DNA from: PALSA-1355 sp041499515 | GTDB taxonomy: Bacteria; Planctomycetota; Planctomycetia; Pirellulales; PALSA-1355 | Length of the DNA stretch: 20,550 nt | Assembly (NCBI GenBank): GCA_041499515.1 | Contig: JBGQKM010000072.1 | Span: 1-20,550, forward strand | Direction: 5' to 3' | In this document: positions 15,479 through 20,550 of the stretch, piece after piece | Layout of the letters: every line of letters begins with the position of its first letter | How positions within the stretch are numbered: the first letter of the stretch is position 1 | Notes under the pieces: generated by a model | Database searches by the model: none | Told to the model about the DNA's origin: nothing | Seen by the model: the letters and a program-made list of their open reading frames with translations, nothing else | Made by a program: the position numbers and the translations under genes

Positions 15479-15844
15479 GAGAACGAATCGGGGTGGGAAA
15501 TAGACGACTAAACGCAAATCGCGGCGCTGCCGGGTTGGCGGTCCGAAAAACTACTCGGCCGCAGCGTGAGCGTATTACTGACCGTGCGATTATCGCAAAA
15601 ACTCTCGTCGTCCAACAGCCCGCCGGGAGTGTGTGCGGCACTGCGTTCGCGGTTTGAAGGCTCGCGACGGCACTTTTCGCGGGGCGGTGCGCGATCTAAG
15701 ATAGGGATAGCCCGCCGGGGATCCTGCCGCGCTGACGAGCTTTTGCGAGGGCGGCCGTTTGCCGGCCCGATGCTTCCCACGAACGCCCCACCCGGCCTGT
15801 CGTCACCTTACCGTTATTCTTCTGATCCCCTCCGCTTGCCCATC
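15479..15844. other. Intergenic region between divergent HAD and Rieske genes
   Basis: No gene is supported. The Rieske frame is open leftward to 15566, but that part is arginine- and serine-rich without similarity. GCGATTATCGC at 15586-15596 is an 11-base perfect palindrome that could be an operator for the HAD side. TAAGAT at 15697-15702 with TTTTCG at 15674-15679 has the right 17-bp spacing for a Rieske promoter but poor -35 agreement. Confidence 0.35.
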
Positions 15845-16156
15845 ATGGCCGAATATATCACCGTCGCAAAAGTCGGCGCGATTCCCGAGGGCGCCGGCAT
15901 GGCGTTTCCGGTGGGGGACAAACTGGTGGCGGTTTTCAACCTGGGCCAGGGCCGCTATCACGCGATCAACGATCTCTGCCCGCACATGGGCGCGTCGTTG
16001 GCCGACGGGGCGGTCGAAAACGGCGTCGTGACATGCCCCTGGCACGCCTGGCGATTTCGTGTTTGCGACGGCACCTGGTGCGACAACCCGCGCATCAAAA
16101 CCGATGCGTTCGAAGTCCGCGTCGTCGGCGACGAGATCCAGGTGCTGGCGAAGTGA
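15845..16156 (+). CDS. Rieske [2Fe-2S] ferredoxin (NirD-like small subunit)
   Basis: This 103-residue soluble electron carrier has the two Rieske cluster-binding motifs: CPH at residues 45-47 (LCPHMGASL) and CPWH at 64-67 (VTCPWHAWRF). Their spacing is that of NirD and dioxygenase-type ferredoxins, and the C-terminal FEVRVVGDEIQV strand is also typical. The cluster should be ligated by C45, H47, C64 and H67. No nitrite reductase, oxygenase or cytochrome gene is nearby, so its redox partner is unknown. I chose ATG 15845, at the start of the AEYITVAKV strand; an ATG at 15770 would add 25 residues of low-complexity sequence. Repeat copy 2 begins 18 bases after its stop. Confidence 0.92.
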   Translation: MAEYITVAKVGAIPEGAGMAFPVGDKLVAVFNLGQGRYHAINDLCPHMGASLADGAVENGVVTCPWHAWRFRVCDGTWCDNPRIKTDAFEVRVVGDEIQVLAK

Positions 16157-16174
16157 CCAGCCAGCGCTTAAGCA

Positions 16175-16273
16175 AGAACCGATTTCAAAACTGCTCGGAG
16201 AAGGGGACAGTCCCATTTCGCTCCGAAGACTGCGCAAAATCGGGACAGTCCCCGCAGTTTCGAAATCGGTTCT
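16175..16273. repeat. Inverted-repeat element, copy 2
   Basis: The left end AGAACCGATTTCAAAACTGC and right end GCAGTTTCGAAATCGGTTCT are imperfect inverted repeats. Inside are GGGGACAGTCCC and GGGACAGTCCCC with CATTTCGC and GCGCAAAATC arms. Relative to copy 1 the GACTGTC core is GACAGTC, which is the same palindrome read on the other strand. Its right end (TTCT plus A) forms the TAG stop codon of the metallo-hydrolase on the minus strand. Confidence 0.85.
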
Positions 16274-16955
16274 ACAGACGGATCGTTCCGCCGGGCGCCA
16301 CGACGATCGGCTCGCTCTGGGTTTCGGCCTTGATGCGGGCGACCCAGGCCGCGGTGTCTTGCGCGATGGGGGGCCAGGTGTTGTAGTGCGACGGCACGAC
16401 CCGCTTCGGCCGCAGCAGCTTGACCGCCTCGACCGCGTCGTCAGGGCCCATCGTGAAGCGGTCGCCGATCGGCAAGATGGCCAGGTCGAGACCCGCGGCG
16501 CCGATCAACTTCATGTCGTAAAACAATCCCGTGTCGCAAGCAAAATAGATCTTGCCGTCGGACAACGTCAGCACGAAGCCGCCGGGATTGCCGCCGCCGC
16601 TGCCATCGGGCAACACCGAGCTGTGGTGTGCAATCGTCATTTTGACCCGGCCGAAGGGCAAGTCGATGCCGCCGCCGAGGTTCATCGGTTGCGTATTCTT
16701 GACGCCCTGTTTGCCGAGCCATTCGCAGATTTCATAGTTGGCCACCACGGTGGCGCCGGTGCGATTGGCGATCGAAGCGGCATCGGCCACGTGATCGAAA
16801 TGGCCGTGCGACACGAGGATGAAATCGGCGCGGACCGCGTCGGCTTTCACCGGCGACGTGGGAGAATCGTTCAAAAACGGATCGAGCAAGATCGTCTTGC
16901 CGAGCGTTTCGATCGACCAACAGCCGTGCCCCAGCCAACGCAATGTCGTGGCCAT
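16272..16955 (-). CDS. Metallo-beta-lactamase-fold metal-dependent hydrolase (UPF0173)
   Basis: This 227-residue protein has the UPF0173/YtkL form of the metallo-beta-lactamase fold. HGHFDH at residues 50-55 supplies the metal ligands, LLDPFLND precedes it, CDTGLF is the Asp-bearing strand and PSHYNTWPPI the final histidine motif. It is an uncharacterised hydrolase, cytoplasmic, without a signal peptide. The start ATG 16955 has a GAGG about 10 bases upstream. Its stop codon TAG (16274-16272) overlaps the boundary of repeat copy 2, so the last bases of the gene are shared with the element. It lies between two copies of the same repeat. Confidence 0.9.
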   Translation of the reverse strand: MATTLRWLGHGCWSIETLGKTILLDPFLNDSPTSPVKADAVRADFILVSHGHFDHVADAASIANRTGATVVANYEICEWLGKQGVKNTQPMNLGGGIDLPFGRVKMTIAHHSSVLPDGSGGGNPGGFVLTLSDGKIYFACDTGLFYDMKLIGAAGLDLAILPIGDRFTMGPDDAVEAVKLLRPKRVVPSHYNTWPPIAQDTAAWVARIKAETQSEPIVVAPGGTIRL

Positions 16956-16972
16956 GGTTCGTAACCTCGCTA

Positions 16973-17060
16973 GGGTTTCAAAACTGCGGGGACTGTCCCA
17001 ATTTTGCGCGTAGCAAAATGAAACTGTCCCCTACACTCCCGCAGTTTCGAAACCGGTTCT
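16973..17060. repeat. Inverted-repeat element, copy 3 (left end partly lost)
   Basis: GGTTTCAAAACTGCGGGGAC, then TGTCCC with AATTTTGC, face GCAAAATG, then AAACTGTCCCC and GCAGTTTCGAAACCGGTTCT. The left end lacks AGAACC, so the element is about 88 bp, and the GACTGTC arm on the right has decayed to AAACTGTC. The right end forms the TAG stop codon of pgi together with the next base. Confidence 0.8.
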
Positions 17061-18480
17061 ACTTCCTCAAGTTGGCGTTCATGTGTTTTTTATAGGCCTC
17101 CACGCCGGGCTGCCCATAAGGGTTGATGCCGATCAGGCGACCTTCCACCACCGTGGCCAGCATCATCATCTGGAAGAACTGGCCCAGCGATGCCTCGTCC
17201 AATTGCGGCAAGTACAGATTGGCCGTGGGTCGATTGTCTTCCGTATAGGCTTGATTCGTGCCGGCGATGGCCGCGGCCATGATCTCTGGCAGCGTTTTGT
17301 CGGAGAGCGAATTGAGCTGATCCTGGTCCAACTCCGAGCGACCGACGGCCAGCCGATCACGGCGCACCCGCTCGACGATCACGTTGGTAATCAGCTTGTC
17401 GCGCCGGCCGGCCTGGTGTTGCTGGCCACGAGAGTGCAAATCGCGCGTGTTGACGACGGTCAGCGGCGTCGCGCCGCGCTCGCGTTTTCCCAGGCTTTCG
17501 GCCAATAGCTGGTCGTACCACAATCCGACCGCCTCGAGCCCCTTGCCCCAGGTCGAGAGCACGCGAATCGTCGCGCCGCGTTGTTGTTCCATCAGATGGC
17601 AGGCGCCGACATACCGCAGCACGATGTTTTCGGCGGCCGGAGCCGCGCAAAAATGGGCGTTCATCGCCGCGGCGCCGGTGAGCAGCTTGACGACGTCCAG
17701 CCCCACGATCGCCGCCGGCAGCAGGCCCACGGCCGTGAAGATCGAAAACCGGCCGCCGACGCCCTCGGGTATGGGAAACGTCTCTTCGCAGCCCAGGGCG
17801 CGGGCCAACTCGAACAACCGGCCGCTCTGGCCGGTGACCGGAATCACTCGTTCGGCGACGCGTTTCCGATCGTTGTCGCAAGCCCGCTGTAGCACTGAGA
17901 GCAACTGCCGCAGCGCGACGGCCGTTTCCAGCGTGCCGCCGCTTTTGCTGATGACCACCAGGCCCCAGCGATCTTCGACGTCGCGCGCCGGGCGATCGCC
18001 CAACAGGTCGAGCAGCCCTTGCATGGCGTCGTTATCGACGTTGTTGCCCTCGAAATAGATGCGCGGGTGTCCGCCGCGATCGGCGCGGCTCAGTTCGTTG
18101 TAATACGGATGGCAGCAGCCCTCGAACAGCGCGCGAGCGCCCATGTACGATCCGCCGATGCCCAACACCACCACGCGATCCACCAGTTTTTCCAGCCGGC
18201 GGGCGCTGGCCAGGATCTGGTTGAGTTGGCTGGTGGCTCGCGCGGTGCGATATTCGGCCAAAAACTGATCGGGTAGTTCGATGAAGCCCGCGTCGAGCGG
18301 CTGTTTTTGTTGAGGCACTTCGTGGCCGCTCTGCCAAAGCTCGAAATCGGCCAACACTTCGGCCCGCGCCTGTTCCAGCCGCGGCGCCAGGCGGCTTAAA
18401 TCGTCCGGCGACAGCCCCGTGCCGGCCAGCATCGCGCCGGAGCAATCGTAACGCAGCGGCGTCACCGAAGGACTGCTCAT
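17059..18480 (-). CDS. pgi: Glucose-6-phosphate isomerase
   Basis: This 473-residue cytoplasmic enzyme interconverts glucose 6-phosphate and fructose 6-phosphate. The SIS phosphosugar domain shows VVLGIGGSYMG (GIGGS at 107-111) and VVISKSGGTLET (SKSGGT at 178-183). The family signature GGRFSIFTAVGLLPA lies at 242-256. LMEQQRG, the GQQHQAGRRDKLIT loop and the C-terminal GVEAYKK (lysine at 464) complete the active site. The length is that of the compact bacterial form rather than the 550-residue enterobacterial one. I chose ATG 18480, where similarity starts; the open frame continues to 18903 without homology. The stop codon overlaps repeat copy 3. The gene is divergent from the phosphoglycerate mutase gene. 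Confidence 0.95.
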   Translation of the reverse strand: MSSPSVTPLRYDCSGAMLAGTGLSPDDLSRLAPRLEQARAEVLADFELWQSGHEVPQQKQPLDAGFIELPDQFLAEYRTARATSQLNQILASARRLEKLVDRVVVLGIGGSYMGARALFEGCCHPYYNELSRADRGGHPRIYFEGNNVDNDAMQGLLDLLGDRPARDVEDRWGLVVISKSGGTLETAVALRQLLSVLQRACDNDRKRVAERVIPVTGQSGRLFELARALGCEETFPIPEGVGGRFSIFTAVGLLPAAIVGLDVVKLLTGAAAMNAHFCAAPAAENIVLRYVGACHLMEQQRGATIRVLSTWGKGLEAVGLWYDQLLAESLGKRERGATPLTVVNTRDLHSRGQQHQAGRRDKLITNVIVERVRRDRLAVGRSELDQDQLNSLSDKTLPEIMAAAIAGTNQAYTEDNRPTANLYLPQLDEASLGQFFQMMMLATVVEGRLIGINPYGQPGVEAYKKHMNANLRK

Positions 18481-18703
18481 GGTATGCTCACGGCGGCGCG
18501 GATGGGATGGTGCGAATACCGGCGTACGCTGCTGAAGATAGCCGTGATGTGGCACGCTGCCAAGAGGCCCCCAACCGTTCGCTGCTGGCGGCCGCGGTGA
18601 GGCGCGAAATCTGGGCTTTTCGGCTTGTGCGTCCGCCGGTTTTTGATACCACAAGGGAATCACAAGCGCTCCCACGTCAATGCATGGCAAGGAAACCGCG
18701 GCT

Positions 18704-19909
18704 ATGGACATGCACACTCTGACCCGCGAATTGAAAGTGCACAACGACTCGAAGATCGTGATGCTGGTCGCCGATGGGCTGGGAGGGTTGCCGCTGACGG
18801 CCGGCGGAAAGACCGAGCTCGAGACGGCCCGCACACCCCATTTGGACGCATTGGCCCGCCGCGGCGTCTGCGGCGGCAGCATTCCGGTCAAGCCGGGCAT
18901 CACGCCCGGCAGCGGCCCGGGGCACTTGGGCCTGTTCGGCTACGATCCGTTGGAATATCGGATCGGTCGCGGCGCGCTAGAGGCCACGGGCATCGGGTTT
19001 CATCTGACCGACCAGGACGTCGCGGTGCGCGGGAACTTTTGCACGTTGGACCAACAGGGCCATATCACCGACCGCCGCGCCGGCCGCATCAGCAGCGAAC
19101 AGAGCGCGCCCTTGGCGGTGAAACTGCGGCAGGCGAAGATTGCCGGCGTGGAAGTGTTCGTCGAGCCGGTCAAGGAGCACCGGTTTGTCGTCGTGTTTCG
19201 CGGCTCGGGACTCGAGGGCAACGTGCACGACACCGATCCGCAAGCCACCGGCGTGCCGCCATTGGCGCCCCAGGCGATGAATTCCGGCAGCCGGCGCACC
19301 GCCGAGGTGGCCGCCACGTTTATCGCCCAGGGGCAAAAGATCCTGGCCGACCAGAAACAGGCCAACGGGTTGACGCTGCGCGGGTTTTCCGGCAAGCCGT
19401 CGCTGCCTCCCTACGAGGACGTGTATGGCCTCAAGGCGGCGGCGATTGCCGTCTATCCAATGTACAAGGGGTTGGCGCGGCTGGTGGGCATGGAAATCGT
19501 CGGCGAGGCGCGCACCATCGGCGAGCAAATCGACGTGCTGACGCAGCAATGGAACCACTATGATTTTTTCTTCATTCATTTCAAATACACCGACAGCTCC
19601 GGTGAAGATGGAGATTTCAACGCGAAGGTCAAGCGCATCGAAGAGCTCGACGCGGTGATTCCGCGGATCACGGCCCTAGACCCGACCGTGCTGGTGGTCA
19701 CCGGCGACCACAGCACGCCCAGTCTGCTCAAGAGCCACAGTTGGCATCCCGTGCCCACCGTGCTGGTGTCGAGCGTTTGCCGCGCCGACCGCTGCACGAC
19801 CTTCGGCGAGAGCGAGGCGATCCAGGGGGGCCTGGGACAATTCGAGGCGAAGTACCTGATGCCGTTGGCACTGGCCAACGCCGGGCGACTGGGCAAGTAC
19901 GGTGCGTGA
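18704..19909 (+). CDS. apgM: 2,3-bisphosphoglycerate-independent phosphoglycerate mutase (archaeal/ApgM type)
   Basis: This 401-residue enzyme converts 3- to 2-phosphoglycerate in glycolysis using two Mn2+/Mg2+ ions. It belongs to the alkaline-phosphatase superfamily in the ApgM branch: MLVADGLGGLP with metal ligand Asp24, then TPGSGPGHLGLFGYDP, where Ser70 should be the phosphorylated nucleophile, and VVTGDHSTPS (D335, H336) with H348 in SHSWHP closing the metal site. The length fits ApgM (about 400) and not the 510-residue GpmI. I chose ATG 18704, preceded by an AAGGAA about 10 bases upstream; other ATGs at 18680 and 18710 are in frame. It ends 5 bp from the stop of the convergent NPCBM gene. 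Confidence 0.93.
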   Translation: MDMHTLTRELKVHNDSKIVMLVADGLGGLPLTAGGKTELETARTPHLDALARRGVCGGSIPVKPGITPGSGPGHLGLFGYDPLEYRIGRGALEATGIGFHLTDQDVAVRGNFCTLDQQGHITDRRAGRISSEQSAPLAVKLRQAKIAGVEVFVEPVKEHRFVVVFRGSGLEGNVHDTDPQATGVPPLAPQAMNSGSRRTAEVAATFIAQGQKILADQKQANGLTLRGFSGKPSLPPYEDVYGLKAAAIAVYPMYKGLARLVGMEIVGEARTIGEQIDVLTQQWNHYDFFFIHFKYTDSSGEDGDFNAKVKRIEELDAVIPRITALDPTVLVVTGDHSTPSLLKSHSWHPVPTVLVSSVCRADRCTTFGESEAIQGGLGQFEAKYLMPLALANAGRLGKYGA

Positions 19910-19914
19910 CCGCT

Positions 19915-20550
19915 CTAGCGTACCAGTCGCGCGTTGAGCCAGTCGGCGTGGTCGAGCTCATCGCCGTGATCGGCATAATCGACCAGCAGGCTGATCCGCT
20001 TGACGGCATTCAAATCTACGGTGATCGCGGTGGGGAGCTCGCCGCCGCGAATGATCTCGCTCGCGGCCCGCTGCTGCCAGGCGCCGCTGCCGTCGTCGGT
20101 AAAAACGCGAAACACGACGCTGCCGCGCGGCCCGGCTTCGCCGTCGACGGCCACTTCGGCCTGGAAGCGGCGATAGGGCCGATCCAGGTCGTACGTGATG
20201 CGCGCCGGGCTGTGCATTCCCAGGCCTTTGGCACAGGGTCGTCCGCCGGCGCGAAGCTGCGACCCGAGCACGCTACGGTCGGCCTGATAGGGCCAGGCCA
20301 ACTGCAAGAACGGAATATGCCGGTAGCTGGCCGGCTTGAGATCCGACAGATAGACGACCCGGCCCCCGAGGCTTTGCAGCGCCACGACCGCTTTGGTCGG
20401 CGCTTTGACTTCGACGCCTCCGGACAGCTTGAGCCGGGCGGTGTCTGGGGTGGCACGCATTTCGACGGCCATCAGCCGGCTGCCGTCACGAAATCCGACC
20501 CAGCAGCGCAATCCGCCGGGCCGTGACTTGTCGGTCAGCGTGGGATTGAA
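19915..20550 (-). CDS. NPCBM/NEW2-domain protein, 5' truncated by the window edge
   Basis: The frame is open to the right edge, so the start lies outside the window and 211 C-terminal residues are visible. The last ~100 residues form an NPCBM (novel putative carbohydrate-binding module)-like beta-sandwich: KGLGMHSPARITYDLD, FQAEVAVDGEAG, GSVVFRVFTDD, then KRISLLVDYADHGDELDHADWLNARL, whose acidic loop is typical of these modules. The upstream part (VGFRDGSRLMAVEM, then VALQSLGGRVVYLSDLKPASY) is beta-rich and also common in planctomycete secreted or surface proteins. It probably binds glycans; no catalytic motif is visible. A TTG at 20511 is not needed as a start because the frame continues past it without a stop. 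Confidence 0.85.
   Translation of the reverse strand, partial: FNPTLTDKSRPGGLRCWVGFRDGSRLMAVEMRATPDTARLKLSGGVEVKAPTKAVVALQSLGGRVVYLSDLKPASYRHIPFLQLAWPYQADRSVLGSQLRAGGRPCAKGLGMHSPARITYDLDRPYRRFQAEVAVDGEAGPRGSVVFRVFTDDGSGAWQQRAASEIIRGGELPTAITVDLNAVKRISLLVDYADHGDELDHADWLNARLVR

Noticed and set aside
18481..18903. Long upstream extension of pgi
   Set aside because: Similarity to glucose-6-phosphate isomerases begins only after 18480, and the extension would run antisense into the start of the mutase gene.

Overview
This GC-rich window most resembles a member of the Planctomycetota, probably Pirellulales-like. That assignment is inference from gene content: Gfo/Idh/MocA oxidoreductase, NPCBM-domain protein, DisA_N-like putative sensor protein, TPR plus zinc-peptidase protein, and GATase-like membrane protein with an ABC ATPase. 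It also fits the weak Shine-Dalgarno signals and use of GTG/TTG starts. There is no rRNA, CRISPR array, intact tRNA, integrase or transposase.

Layout. 1-2730: the 3' end of a Gfo/Idh/MocA oxidoreductase (+), a convergent Nudix hydrolase (-), and a DASS/SLC13 transporter (+) with a good sigma70-type promoter. 2774-4141: a DisA_N-related putative nucleotide-sensor protein (-), followed upstream by a ~100-bp inverted-repeat element. 4276-8025 is a scrambled accessory stretch. It holds an N-terminal yjbQ relic, a possible MOSC-protein relic, a GT4 glycosyltransferase, a decayed tRNA, an intact yjbQ, a SpoIIM-like membrane protein and a C-terminal yjbQ relic. 8026-14495 is a minus-strand operon read from high to low coordinates: TPR/zinc peptidase, MazG-like pyrophosphohydrolase, large GATase-like membrane protein, ABC ATPase. 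The first three genes are joined by 4-bp start/stop overlaps. 14642-16955: HAD phosphatase (-), Rieske ferredoxin (+) and UPF0173 metallo-hydrolase (-). 17059-19909: divergent pgi and archaeal-type phosphoglycerate mutase, a glycolytic pair. The right edge is a partial NPCBM-domain protein.

Three copies of the inverted-repeat element, each carrying two GGGACWGTCCC-type palindromes, lie at 4176-4274, 16175-16273 and 16973-17060. Two of them supply or abut the TAG stop codon of the neighbouring gene.

Most of the window is housekeeping or ordinary planctomycete content. The points that deserve a second look are the repeat family fused to stop codons, the broken yjbQ copies framing a rearranged 3.3-kb block, the ABC ATPase operon that ends without a permease, the translationally coupled peptidase/MazG/membrane-protein cluster, and the DisA_N-like protein that keeps RHR but has DGF in place of DGA. 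I did not find a clearly new defence or biosynthetic system.
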